Assembly: GCF_025466085.1 (NCBI RefSeq) | Contig: NZ_JANLOD010000062.1 | Location: 1 to 42,379 of the forward strand | Direction of reading: 5' to 3' | DNA length: 42,379 bases | Source: Pseudomonas sp. 14P_8.1_Bac3 | Lineage (GTDB): Bacteria; Pseudomonadota; Gammaproteobacteria; Pseudomonadales; Pseudomonadaceae | Part shown: positions 33,208-41,562 of the stretch, in pieces | How the letters are laid out: each line of letters opens with the position of its first letter | How positions within the stretch are numbered: position 1 is the first letter of the stretch | The notes under the pieces: generated by a model | What the model was told of the DNA's origin: nothing | The model's input: the letters and a program-made list of their open reading frames with translations, nothing else | Database searches by the model: none | Position numbers and translations under genes: made by a program

Positions 33208-34530
33208 GTGAAACTCAGTTTGCCCAAGATCGCCACTGCACCGTTTTGCCCTCCGGAAGTGGCGGGCAGCGTCGCCGTTGATCCGCGCGCGTCATTCTTT
33301 AAGCGTGTCTTGCGTTTCGCCGGTCCGGGTTTGCTGGTGTCCATCGGCTACATGGACCCGGGCAACTGGGCCACCGCCATCGAGGCCGGTTCACGGTTTG
33401 GCTACAGCCTGTTGTTCGTGGTGCTGCTGGCCAGTCTGGCTGGGATGGTGGTGCAGTGCTTGTGCTCGCGGCTGGGCATCGCCACCGGGCGGGACCTGGC
33501 GCAGTTGTCCCGCGAACGCTACAGCACGCCGGCCGCGCGGACCCAATGGGTGCTGGCGGAAATCTCGATCATTGCCACCGACCTCGCCGAAGTGCTCGGC
33601 TGCGCGCTGGCGTTTCATCTGCTGTTGGGGTGCTCGCTGACTGTCGGCATCGCCCTCACGGCGTTCGACACGTTGCTGGTCCTGGCCCTGCAAAACCGTG
33701 GTTTCCGCCGACTGGAGGCGATCATGCTGGTGCTGGTGAGCACCATCGGCGTGTGTTTCTTCATCGAGCTGCTGTTGATCAAACCCTACTGGCCGGACGT
33801 CGGCCGCGGTTTCACGCCCTCGCTGTCCGCCCTGGGCGATGCCGCGCCGCTGTATCTGGCCATTGGCATTCTTGGGGCTACGGTGATGCCGCATAACTTG
33901 TACCTGCACACCTCGATCGTGCAGACCCGGATGATTGGCGAGGATCTCGCCAGCAAACAGGACGCGGTGAAGCTGGCGCGCATCGACACCATCGGTTCCC
34001 TGGCGCTGGCACTGCTGGTCAACGCGGCGATCCTGATTCTCGCAGCCGCAGCCTTTCACAAAACCGGGCACACCGATGTCGTGGACATTCAGGACGCCTA
34101 TCACTTGCTCGACCCGCTAGTGGGCGGGGCGCTGGCCAGCGTGTTGTTCGGCGTGGCGCTGCTGGCATCCGGCCAGAGTTCGACGTTTACCGGCACCATC
34201 GCCGGTCAGGTGATCATGGAGGGTTACCTGAACCTGCGGATTCCGTGCTGGCAACGGCGGCTGATTACCCGAGGACTGGCGCTGATCCCGGCGTTCATCG
34301 GCGTCTGGCTGATGGGCGACAACGCGATCGGGAAATTGCTGGTGCTCAGTCAGGTGGTGTTGAGTTTGCAGTTGCCGTTTGCGCTGTACCCGCTGATTCG
34401 CATGACCAACGACCGCACGTTGATGGGGCCGTTTGTGAACCGGCTGCCGACGCGGGTGCTGGCATGGGGGCTGTTTGTAGTGATCAGCGGGGCGAATAGC
34501 TGCTTGATACTGCAGTTTCTGGCAGGTTGA
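33208..34530 (+). CDS. mntH: Nramp-type Mn(II)/metal transporter MntH
   Basis: A 440-residue inner-membrane protein with about eleven helices. The metal site signatures are both present: DPGN at 50-53 in helix 1 and MPHN at 227-230 in helix 6. It imports divalent metals, mainly Mn(II), with protons. The start is GTG at 33208. No clear MntR, Fur or OxyR site is seen in the 77-base gap upstream. The gene stands alone and is followed by a REP element and the convergent atoB gene. Confidence 0.93.
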   Translation: MKLSLPKIATAPFCPPEVAGSVAVDPRASFFKRVLRFAGPGLLVSIGYMDPGNWATAIEAGSRFGYSLLFVVLLASLAGMVVQCLCSRLGIATGRDLAQLSRERYSTPAARTQWVLAEISIIATDLAEVLGCALAFHLLLGCSLTVGIALTAFDTLLVLALQNRGFRRLEAIMLVLVSTIGVCFFIELLLIKPYWPDVGRGFTPSLSALGDAAPLYLAIGILGATVMPHNLYLHTSIVQTRMIGEDLASKQDAVKLARIDTIGSLALALLVNAAILILAAAAFHKTGHTDVVDIQDAYHLLDPLVGGALASVLFGVALLASGQSSTFTGTIAGQVIMEGYLNLRIPCWQRRLITRGLALIPAFIGVWLMGDNAIGKLLVLSQVVLSLQLPFALYPLIRMTNDRTLMGPFVNRLPTRVLAWGLFVVISGANSCLILQFLAG

Positions 34531-34535
34531 GCCCC

Positions 34536-34614
34536 TGAGCGAGCTTGCTCACGATGGTGTGTCAGATCGGCACACGCTAACTGACACCTCTTCGCAAGCA
34601 AGCTCGCTCCTGCA
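34536..34614. repeat. REP doublet between mntH and atoB
   Basis: TGAGCGAGCTTGCTCACGA and TTCGCAAGCAAGCTCGCTCC form an imperfect inverted pair, with inner GTGTCAG/CTGACAC arms. It belongs to the first REP class with several substitutions. Confidence 0.75.
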
Positions 34615-34620
34615 GAATGC

Positions 34621-34656
34621 AAAAAAGAACCCGGTGACACCAAAGGTGCACCGGGT
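34621..34656 (-). terminator. Rho-independent terminator of the dhc-atoB operon
   Basis: On the reverse strand, ACCCGGTG and CACCGGGT form the outer stem with CACC/GGTG inside, followed by TTCTTTTTT. It lies 56 bases beyond the atoB stop. Forward-strand readthrough would also meet GTTTT, so it may work weakly in both directions. Confidence 0.85.
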
Positions 34657-34711
34657 GTTTTGCCAGGCGGCGACGGATCTTCGTGGGTCCCCGCGCCGCC
34701 TGTTGAACGCT

Positions 34712-35893
34712 TTAAACTCGTTCGAGCGCCAGCGCCACGCCCTGGCCACCACCGATGCACAGGGTGGCGAGGCCTTTCTTGGCGTCACGCTTGATCATTT
34801 CATGCAGCAGGGTCACCAGCACCCGGCAACCCGAAGCACCGATCGGGTGGCCCAGGGCGATGGCGCCGCCGTTGACATTGACCTTGTTCAAGTCCCATTC
34901 CAGGTCCTTGGCCACCGCCAGTGATTGCGCGGCAAAGGCTTCGTTGGCTTCGATCAGGTCCAGTTGGTCGATCGACCAGCCGGCCTTGTCCAGGCAACGG
35001 CGAGTGGCCGAAACCGGGCCGATGCCCATGATCGCCGGGTCGACGCCAGCGTTGGAATAAGCGGCAATTTTCGCCAGCACTGGCAAACCCAGGGCCTTGG
35101 CTTTTTCCGCGCTCATCAGGATGACCGCGGCAGCGCCATCGTTCAGCGACGAAGCGTTACCGGCGGTCACCGAACCGTCCTTCTTGAAGGCCGGTTTCAG
35201 TTTGCCCAAGGACTCGGCAGTGGTGCCCGCACGTGGCTGTTCATCGGTGGCGAAGGACAAAGGATCGCCCTTGCGCTGCGGGATCAGGATTGGCGTGATC
35301 TCATCGACAAAGCGCCCGGCTTCGATGGCGGCCGTGGCTTTCTGCTGCGAAGCGGCGGCGAAGGCATCCTGTTGCTCGCGGGTCAGGCTGTATTTGTCAG
35401 CCAGGTTTTCCGCAGTGATGCCCATGTGGTAGTCGTTGAACGCGTCCCACAAACCGTCGCTGATCATGGTGTCGACGATTTGTGCGTGACCCATGCGCAG
35501 ACCGGTGCGCGCGCCCGGCATCACGTAATTGGCCAGGCTCATGTTTTCCTGGCCACCGGCAATGATCACCTCGGCGTCGCCGCAGCGAATCGCCTGGGCA
35601 CCGAGGTGCAAGGCCTTCAGGCCTGAGCCGCAGACCTTGTTCAGGGTCATGGCCGGAACAGCGAACGGCAGGCCGGCCTTGATCGACGCCTGGCGCGCGG
35701 GGTTTTGCCCGGCGCCGGCGGTCAACACCTGGCCCATGATCACTTCATCGACTTCGGCCGGGTCCAGGCCGGTTTGCGCCAGCAATTGGCGGATCACCGC
35801 AGCGCCGAGGTCAACGGCGGACACATTGGCCAGCGAGCCCTGGAAACTGCCGATGGCGGTACGGGTGGCGGCGACAATGACGACTTCTTGCAT
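34712..35893 (-). CDS. atoB: Acetyl-CoA C-acetyltransferase (AtoB)
   Basis: A 393-residue thiolase of standard biosynthetic/degradative length. The acyl-accepting Cys is C88 in NKVCGSG, and the other catalytic residues are H349 (GHPIGASG) and C379 (LCIGGGQG). It splits acetoacetyl-CoA into two acetyl-CoA, the last step after the CoA transferase encoded upstream. The start is taken as the ATG at 35893, preceded by GAGGAATC; a GTG 15 bases upstream is less likely. It overlaps the neighbouring CoA-transferase gene region only in its leader, and is followed by a clear terminator. Confidence 0.95.
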   Translation of the reverse strand: MQEVVIVAATRTAIGSFQGSLANVSAVDLGAAVIRQLLAQTGLDPAEVDEVIMGQVLTAGAGQNPARQASIKAGLPFAVPAMTLNKVCGSGLKALHLGAQAIRCGDAEVIIAGGQENMSLANYVMPGARTGLRMGHAQIVDTMISDGLWDAFNDYHMGITAENLADKYSLTREQQDAFAAASQQKATAAIEAGRFVDEITPILIPQRKGDPLSFATDEQPRAGTTAESLGKLKPAFKKDGSVTAGNASSLNDGAAAVILMSAEKAKALGLPVLAKIAAYSNAGVDPAIMGIGPVSATRRCLDKAGWSIDQLDLIEANEAFAAQSLAVAKDLEWDLNKVNVNGGAIALGHPIGASGCRVLVTLLHEMIKRDAKKGLATLCIGGGQGVALALERV

Positions 35894-35904
35894 GGAATGA
35901 TTCC

Positions 35905-36570
35905 TCACTGGGCAGCGAACTGCATTTCCGGCACGTGATCAGGCACGATCAGCTTGCCGGCGGTCTTGGCGACGATTTCTTCAACGCTGACGCCGGGTGC
36001 ACGTTCCTTGAGGATGAACGCGCCGTTTTCGATTTCAAGATAAGCCAGGTCGGTCAGCACGCGCTTGATGCAACCGGCCCCGGTCAGCGGCAGGCTGCAT
36101 TGGGACAGCAGCTTGGACTCCCCGTCCTTGGACGCGTGGGTCATGATCACGATGATGTTGTCGGCACCCGCTACCAGGTCCATCGCGCCGCCCATGCCCT
36201 TGACCAGTTTGCCAGGGATCATCCACGAGGCGATGTTGCCTTGCACGTCGACCTCGAAGGCGCCGAGCACGGTCAGGTCGACATGGCCACCGCGGATCAT
36301 CGCGAAGGACTCGGCCGAGGAAAAGATCGACGCGCCGATACGCGCGGTCACGGTTTGTTTGCCGGCGTTGATCATGTCGGCGTCGATGGTTTCTTCAGTC
36401 GGAAAAGGACCCATGCCGAGCAGGCCGTTTTCCGATTGCAGCATGACTTCCATGCCTTCGGGGATGTAGTTGGCGACCAGGGTGGGGATGCCGATGCCCA
36501 GGTTCACGTAGAAGCCGTCCTGCATTTCGCGGGCGACGCGTTGAGCCATTTGTTCGCGGGAAAGTGCCAT
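35905..36570 (-). CDS. 3-oxoacid CoA-transferase, beta subunit (DhcB/ScoB-like)
   Basis: A 221-residue protein of the family I CoA-transferase beta type. The catalytic Glu is E47 in SENGLLGMG; GGHVDLTVLGAFEVD and TDLAYLEIENG are the usual conserved segments. With the alpha subunit it transfers CoA from succinyl-CoA to acetoacetate or, in the DhcAB system of P. aeruginosa, to 3-dehydrocarnitine. It starts 36 bases after the alpha gene and ends 11 bases before atoB, so the three are one operon. Confidence 0.93.
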   Translation of the reverse strand: MALSREQMAQRVAREMQDGFYVNLGIGIPTLVANYIPEGMEVMLQSENGLLGMGPFPTEETIDADMINAGKQTVTARIGASIFSSAESFAMIRGGHVDLTVLGAFEVDVQGNIASWMIPGKLVKGMGGAMDLVAGADNIIVIMTHASKDGESKLLSQCSLPLTGAGCIKRVLTDLAYLEIENGAFILKERAPGVSVEEIVAKTAGKLIVPDHVPEMQFAAQ

Positions 36571-36606
36571 TGTTGTTATTCCTTCATTCGGTCCGGGGGC
36601 AGGGGA

Positions 36607-37305
36607 TCACTTACGCACGGTGCGCTGTTCGATGCGCTTCTCGAACGTGCCGCAGATGACCCGGTCGACGTAGATGCCAGGGGTATGGATCTGCGCCGGG
36701 TCCAGCTCGCCGGGTTCGACGATTTCTTCGACTTCGACCACGGTGATCTTGCCCGCGGTGGCGGCCAGCGGGTTGAAGTTCTGGGCGGTGTGGCGATAGA
36801 TCACGTTGCCGAAGTGATCGGCTTTCCAGCCTTTGACGATAGCGAAGTCGCCGGTGATGGATTCTTCCATCAGGTATTTGCGACCGTGGAATTCGCGCAC
36901 TTCCTTGCCTTCGGCGACCGGGGTGCCGACGCCGGTGGCGGTGAAGAAGGCCGGGATGCCGGCGCCGCCCGCGCGCATTTTTTCGGCGAGGGTGCCTTGG
37001 GGCGTGAGGATGACTTCGATTTCGCCTTTGAGCAGTTGCTCTTCGAACAGCTTGTTCTCGCCGACATAGGAGGCCACCACCTTGCTGATCTGCCGGTCCG
37101 TCAGCAGCACGCCGAGGCCGAAGCCGTCGACGCCGCAGTTGTTGGAGACCACAGTGAGGTCGCGTGTGCCCTTGCGCTTGATCTCGGCGATCAGGTTTTC
37201 CGGGATCCCGCACAGGCCGAAGCCGCCGGCGATCACGGTCATGCCGTCTTCAAGACCTGCCAGAGCTTCCTCGTAGGAACTCACGCGCTTGTCGAAACCT
37301 GCCAT
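36607..37305 (-). CDS. 3-oxoacid CoA-transferase, alpha subunit (DhcA/ScoA-like)
   Basis: A 232-residue CoA-transferase alpha subunit: IAGGFGLCGIPENLI (the CoA-binding loop), VVSNNCGVDGFGLG and GRKYLMEESITGDFAIVKG. It is the first gene of the operon with the beta subunit and thiolase. The ATG at 37305 is preferred to a GTG at 37311, as AAGAGG precedes it. Gene order (LysR divergent, then alpha, beta, thiolase) matches the dhcR-dhcA-dhcB-atoB locus of P. aeruginosa, where it serves carnitine and acetoacetate use. An AT-rich stretch at 37371-37414 may hold the promoter and operator. Confidence 0.92.
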   Translation of the reverse strand: MAGFDKRVSSYEEALAGLEDGMTVIAGGFGLCGIPENLIAEIKRKGTRDLTVVSNNCGVDGFGLGVLLTDRQISKVVASYVGENKLFEEQLLKGEIEVILTPQGTLAEKMRAGGAGIPAFFTATGVGTPVAEGKEVREFHGRKYLMEESITGDFAIVKGWKADHFGNVIYRHTAQNFNPLAATAGKITVVEVEEIVEPGELDPAQIHTPGIYVDRVICGTFEKRIEQRTVRK

Positions 37306-37432
37306 ATGCACCTCTTTTATTCTTTGTGGGCGGCTGGCTAGCCGTATGGGATGAGTGTCTCGCCGGAGTATTCATTTGTTAAGTTGATTTTTAAGGTTGA
37401 TTGATAGATAAAACTCACCAATCGACCTTGTT

Positions 37433-37455
37433 GGGGCGAGCCTGCTCGCGAGGCG
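37433..37455. repeat. Single partial REP
   Basis: GGGGCGAGCCTGCTCGCGAG is a single, degraded arm of the first REP class. It lies in the shared upstream region of the CoA-transferase operon and the LysR gene. Confidence 0.5.
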
Positions 37456-37514
37456 ATCAATGAGGCGCCTTCCCCTTCGGTGACACCTGTACTTATTACT
37501 GGAGCAGTCAGTCT

Positions 37515-38414
37515 ATGACAGTCAAGCAGATCCGCGCCTTTCTGGCCGTGGCCCAGAGTCTGAGCTTCGCCGTGGCCTGCGAGCGGTTGCACCTGTCGCA
37601 ATCGGCATTGAGCCTGACCATCAAGGCGCTGGAGGATGGGCTGGGCGGACGGCTGTTCACGCGCAACACGCGCAACGTGGCGCTGACGGCCGAAGGCGAG
37701 TCCCTGCTGCCGCTGGCCCGGCGCCTGATCGCTGACTGGGACAATGCCGAGGACGAGTTGCGCCAGCGTTTCACCCTGCAGCGCGGGCGCGTGACCCTGG
37801 CGGCGATGCCGTCGTTCGCCGGCAACCTGCTGCCGCCGATCCTCAAGACCTTTCGCGCGCGTTACCCAAAGGTCAACGTCACCGTGAATGACGTGATCAA
37901 CGAGCAGGTGCTGGAAATGGTCCGTGACCGGCAGGTGGAGCTGGGGGTGGCCTTTGAGCCGATGCAGAGTTCGTCGCTGGAGTTCACCCCGTTGTACCGC
38001 GACCGGTTCGTCGCGGTGGTGCCGTTCGATTCGCCATTTGCCGAGCGCGAAGCCATCGATTGGCAGACCTTGCTGGAGCAGCCGTTCATCACCTTGCAGC
38101 GCCCGTCCACGGTACGGGTGATGCTGGAGGAGCACTTGCAGGCGCGCGGGATGAAGCTGCCGGTGGAGTTTGAAAGTCACCAGTTGGCGACCGTCGGCCG
38201 CATGGTTGCCAGTGGCCTGGGGGTGAGCGCGGTGCCGGCGTTGTGTGCCGGGCAGATGCGCGAACTGGGCGCGCGGTGTATTACCCTGCGCGATCCGGTG
38301 GTGGAACGGGCGATAGGCGTGTTGACCAAACCGGGGGTGGAACTGTCGGCGGCGGCGCAGGCGTTGTTCGATATCCTCAAGGCGCAAGACCTTGGGACGC
38401 GTCTGCGCGGCTGA
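37515..38414 (+). CDS. LysR-family regulator, DhcR-like
   Basis: A 299-residue LysR protein of normal length. The winged helix runs from residue 1 (TVKQIRAFLAVAQSLSFAVA, then LSQSALSLTIKALEDGLGGRLF), followed by the effector domain. It is divergent from the CoA-transferase operon across 209 bases, the same relation as dhcR to dhcAB in P. aeruginosa, so control of that operon is likely. It could also answer to acetoacetate or carnitine breakdown products; the ligand is inferred. TGGAG lies 11 bases before the ATG. Confidence 0.88.
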   Translation: MTVKQIRAFLAVAQSLSFAVACERLHLSQSALSLTIKALEDGLGGRLFTRNTRNVALTAEGESLLPLARRLIADWDNAEDELRQRFTLQRGRVTLAAMPSFAGNLLPPILKTFRARYPKVNVTVNDVINEQVLEMVRDRQVELGVAFEPMQSSSLEFTPLYRDRFVAVVPFDSPFAEREAIDWQTLLEQPFITLQRPSTVRVMLEEHLQARGMKLPVEFESHQLATVGRMVASGLGVSAVPALCAGQMRELGARCITLRDPVVERAIGVLTKPGVELSAAAQALFDILKAQDLGTRLRG

Positions 38415-38435
38415 ACAAACCCAATCAAAATCAGG

Positions 38436-39278
38436 TCAGGTGGACAGCCGTTGAGCCAGCAACGGCAACAGCTGTTCACACGACGCTTCGATTTTCAGAT
38501 CGAGGATGTCATCCGCCCGGGTCTTGCCAAGGTTGATCGCCAGCAATGGCTTGCCCTGGTCCGCCACCGCCCGGCACAAGCGAAACGCCGAATACGCCAT
38601 CAACGACGACCCGACCACCAGCAACCCCGCGGCTTTCTCGACTGCCGCCATCGCTTTGGCCGCCGTCTGCTGGGCCACGTTCTCGCCAAAGAACACCACA
38701 TCCGGTTTCATCCGTTCCCCCGCGCAATGCGGGCAATGCGGCACTTGAAAGCGCGCCTCGAACGCGGCATCGAGCAACGTGTCGCCGTCCGGTGCCTGCA
38801 CCGCGTCGACGCCGGCCAGGTACGGGTTCTGCGCTTCCATCAGCTTCTGGATCGAATCCCGCTCGCTGCGCTGCCCACAGTCCAGGCACAGGACCCGGTG
38901 CAGGCTGCCATGCAATTCGATTACGTCGTGACTGCCGGCCTGATCGTGCAGGGTATCGACATTTTGGGTGATCAAGCCGCTGATCCGCCGGGTGCCTTGC
39001 AGGGAGGCGAGGGCTTCATGGGCCACGTTCGGCTGGGCCAGACGCACCCGCGGCCAGCCGAGCATCGCCCGGGCCCAATAGCGCCGCCGGGATTCCGGAG
39101 CGGAGAGAAATTCCTGATACATCATCGGTTGCCGGCCGCGACGCACGCCCTGATTGTCGCGGTAGTCCGGAATGCCCGACGGGGTGCTGATACCGGCTCC
39201 GGTCAGGACCACGAACGGTTGGTCGGCCATGAGTTGCTGGAGGTGGTCGAGTCGTTCGCGGGTGCGGCTGTCGAGCAT
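38436..39278 (-). CDS. NAD-dependent protein deacylase (Sir2/sirtuin)
   Basis: A 280-residue sirtuin. NAD-binding motifs are TGAGISTPSGIPDYR (26-40), TQNVDTLH (104-111), and the catalytic H123 in ELHGS. Four zinc ligands are visible: C131 and C134 (CLDC), C182 and C185 (CPHC). KPDVVFFGE and GSSLMAY follow as expected. It removes acyl groups from lysines using NAD. The ATG at 39278 is preferred to a GTG 9 bases upstream because GGAG is then at the normal distance. It is convergent with the DhcR-like gene. Confidence 0.93.
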   Translation of the reverse strand: MLDSRTRERLDHLQQLMADQPFVVLTGAGISTPSGIPDYRDNQGVRRGRQPMMYQEFLSAPESRRRYWARAMLGWPRVRLAQPNVAHEALASLQGTRRISGLITQNVDTLHDQAGSHDVIELHGSLHRVLCLDCGQRSERDSIQKLMEAQNPYLAGVDAVQAPDGDTLLDAAFEARFQVPHCPHCAGERMKPDVVFFGENVAQQTAAKAMAAVEKAAGLLVVGSSLMAYSAFRLCRAVADQGKPLLAINLGKTRADDILDLKIEASCEQLLPLLAQRLST

Positions 39279-39328
39279 GGTCAACACTCCGATGGGGGCT
39301 TGGATGTTTGCAGGGTAGCACTGAACCC

Positions 39329-39396
39329 CGTAGGCGCCGGCTTGCGGGCGATGGCGATTTTGCAGGCGCCATCGCCAGCAAGCCGGCTTCTATAGG
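39329..39396. repeat. REP doublet of the GTAGG class
   Basis: CGTAGGCGCCGGCTTGCGGG and AGCAAGCCGGCTTCTATAGG form an inverted pair with the inner GCGATGGCG/CGCCATCGC arms. It lies between the sirtuin start and the methyltransferase stop (same strand). Confidence 0.8.
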
Positions 39397-39405
39397 AGCA
39401 AAAGC

Positions 39406-40452
39406 TTACTTGCGGGCTTCGAGGATGAGGTTGAACGGGGTTTCGGTCGCCCGACGGAACGTGCTGAAACCCGCCTCGGTAAACACCTTGCGCAGCCGCG
39501 CCTCACCGGCCTGGGCGCCGAGCCCGAGGCCGACTTCCTGGGACAGCGAGTTGGGCGTGCAGATGAAGGTTGAGGCGGCGTAGAACAAGCGTCCGACGGG
39601 CGTGACGTTATCGTCCAGTTGGTCGTTGGCAAACGGTTCCACCAGCAACACCGTACCGTCTGGTTTCAGCGACGCGTAAGCGTGCCGCGCCGCGCCCACC
39701 GGGTCGCCCATGTCGTGCAGGCAGTCGAAGTAACAGATCAGGTCATAGTCGTCGCCGGGGTAGCTTTTCGCCGTGCCCTGGTAGAACCGCACCCGCCCGG
39801 ACACACCGCCTTCTTCGGCGCGTTGGGTGGCGACGGTGACGGAGGGGGCGTGGTAATCGAAACCGACGAAGCGCGAATCCGGGAACGCCTGCGCCATGAT
39901 CACCGTGGAGGCGCCGTGGCCACAGCCGATGTCGGCGACCTTGGCGCCGGCTTGCAGTTTGGCGACCACACCGTCCAGCGCCGGCAGCCATTCGGCGACC
40001 AGGTGCGCTTTGTAACCGGGGCGGAAGAAGCGTTCGGTGCCACTGAACATGCACGGATGGTGATCGCCCCAGGGCAGGGCGCCGTTGCCGCGCATCGCTT
40101 TGATCAGCTTGTCCTTGTCATGGAAAAACGACGCGACCACCCCGATGCCGCCTGCCACGTAGACCGGCGAGTCTTCGATGGCCAGCGCCAGCGCCTGCTC
40201 TTCGGGCAGGCGGAACTGGCCGTCGCGGTGTTCCATGTAGCCAGACGCGGCGTGAGCGCTGAGCCATTCGCGTAGCAGGCGGGGGTTGCAGCCGGTTTTG
40301 TCGGCGAGGGCTTCCGGGCTGGTCATTTGACTGTCGGCCATGGCCCGGTACAGGCCGAGCTCTTCGCCGAGGATGACATTGGCGAGCATGGCCGCGCCGC
40401 CCATGTCGTTCACCAATTTGCCCATGAAATCGTTAAGTCTGGCCTCGTCCAT
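39406..40452 (-). CDS. SAM-dependent methyltransferase with N-terminal winged helix
   Basis: A 348-residue protein of the Rv2258c-like type. The first 100 residues hold an O-methyltransferase-like dimerisation/winged-helix domain (EELGLYRAMADSQMTSPEALADKTG). The SAM motif I is VADIGCGHGAS near residue 172, followed by the acidic end of strand 2 (FVGFDYH) and DLICYFDCLHDMGD. The methyl acceptor is unknown. The ATG at 40452 has AAGGAG eight bases before it. It is divergent from the DUF692-DUF2063 operon across 270 bases. Confidence 0.88.
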   Translation of the reverse strand: MDEARLNDFMGKLVNDMGGAAMLANVILGEELGLYRAMADSQMTSPEALADKTGCNPRLLREWLSAHAASGYMEHRDGQFRLPEEQALALAIEDSPVYVAGGIGVVASFFHDKDKLIKAMRGNGALPWGDHHPCMFSGTERFFRPGYKAHLVAEWLPALDGVVAKLQAGAKVADIGCGHGASTVIMAQAFPDSRFVGFDYHAPSVTVATQRAEEGGVSGRVRFYQGTAKSYPGDDYDLICYFDCLHDMGDPVGAARHAYASLKPDGTVLLVEPFANDQLDDNVTPVGRLFYAASTFICTPNSLSQEVGLGLGAQAGEARLRKVFTEAGFSTFRRATETPFNLILEARK

Positions 40453-40722
40453 CACGTGTGCTCCTTTGGCAGGATCACGGTCCAGAGGCGAGGTTTTTCG
40501 AGGCGTTCAGCCCTGGGCGGTGGTCGTGGGAATGAACAGGACGCCAAGTGTCCTGGGTCCATTCAGTTTAGTTCGCAGCCCATGCGGCGGCCAGTCTGTA
40601 CCACAGTGTGTACAGGGCCGTCGGCGATACAAACGCGACGATTTTCGGCCAAAGCGGAACACAGGCCCGATACACCGCTGCGATTCACTGTGAATACGTT
40701 CTGACCACTTGAGATCGAGATC
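40453..40722. promoter_or_regulatory. Upstream region of the DUF692 operon with two palindromes
   Basis: This divergent gap holds CTGTAC-N8-GTACAG at 40596-40615 and the perfect palindrome ATTCAC-T-GTGAAT at 40683-40695. Both look like operators of dimeric regulators. No bufferin-type precursor gene (signal peptide plus several Cys) is present. Two tiny Cys-containing frames exist: 40582-40704, with VCTTVC, and 40532-40693, with three Cys, but neither has a convincing ribosome site. Confidence 0.6.
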
Positions 40723-41562
40723 ATGCAGACCCCACTCACAGCCACCAAGGCCAGCGTCGGACTGGGCTTGCGCCGCGGTTTAATGAAGGACCTCCAGGCC
40801 GCCCCGGTGGGCGATTTCGATTTTCTCGAAGTCGCGCCGGAGAACTGGATCGGCATCGGCGGCGCCCATGGTGCAGCGCTGCGCGCCCTGGCCGAACGCT
40901 ATCCGCTGTCCTGTCACGGTTTGTCGCTGTCTCTGGGCGGGCCGGCGCCGTTGGATGTCGGGTTTCTCCAGGAGGTCCGTGTGTTCCTCGATCACTACAA
41001 CGTGCCGCTGTACAGCGAGCACTTGAGCTATTGCAGCGATGACGGTCATCTGTACGACCTATTGCCGCTGCCCTTCACCGAAGAAGCGGTGCACCACGTC
41101 GCGGCACGCATTCGCCAGTCCCAGGACATCCTCGGTCGACGGCTGGCGGTGGAGAACGTCTCTTACTACGCCGCGCCCCGGCAGGACATGGACGAGCTGA
41201 TGTTCACCAATGCGGTGCTGCGCGAAGCCGATTGCGACCTGTTACTGGACGTCAATAACGTGTACGTCAACTCGATCAACCACGGCTTCGACCCGCAGGC
41301 CTTTCTCGCGGGTATCGATTCCGGCCGGGTGGTGGCGATGCATGTGGCCGGGCATTTCGACGAGTCCGACAGCTTGAAAATCGACACCCACGGCGCGTCG
41401 GTGAAACCGGTGGTCTGGTCGCTGCTCGCCGAGGCTTACGCGCGATTCGGCGCGCAGCCGACGCTGCTGGAGCGGGATTTCAACTTCCCTGCGTTCGCTG
41501 AGCTGGTCGCCGAGTTGCAGACCATCCGCCGCTTGCAGGCCGAGGGGGTGAACCGTGGATAA
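40723..41562 (+). CDS. DUF692 (MNIO) multinuclear iron-dependent oxidase
   Basis: A 279-residue TIM-barrel protein of the DUF692/MNIO family, which use two or three iron ions to modify Cys or other residues in ribosomal peptides (MbnB, ChrH, BufB type). Ligand segments are visible: H65 in CHGLSLSLGG, E99/H100 in SEHLSY, E144/N145 in VENVSYY, D176 in LLLDVNNVYVN, H207/H211 in MHVAGH, D221/H223 in DTHG, and E250 in LLERDF. The next gene is its DUF2063 partner, which overlaps by 8 bases. The substrate peptide is not obvious here. A GAGATCGAG before the ATG could serve as the ribosome site. Confidence 0.93.
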   Translation: MQTPLTATKASVGLGLRRGLMKDLQAAPVGDFDFLEVAPENWIGIGGAHGAALRALAERYPLSCHGLSLSLGGPAPLDVGFLQEVRVFLDHYNVPLYSEHLSYCSDDGHLYDLLPLPFTEEAVHHVAARIRQSQDILGRRLAVENVSYYAAPRQDMDELMFTNAVLREADCDLLLDVNNVYVNSINHGFDPQAFLAGIDSGRVVAMHVAGHFDESDSLKIDTHGASVKPVVWSLLAEAYARFGAQPTLLERDFNFPAFAELVAELQTIRRLQAEGVNRG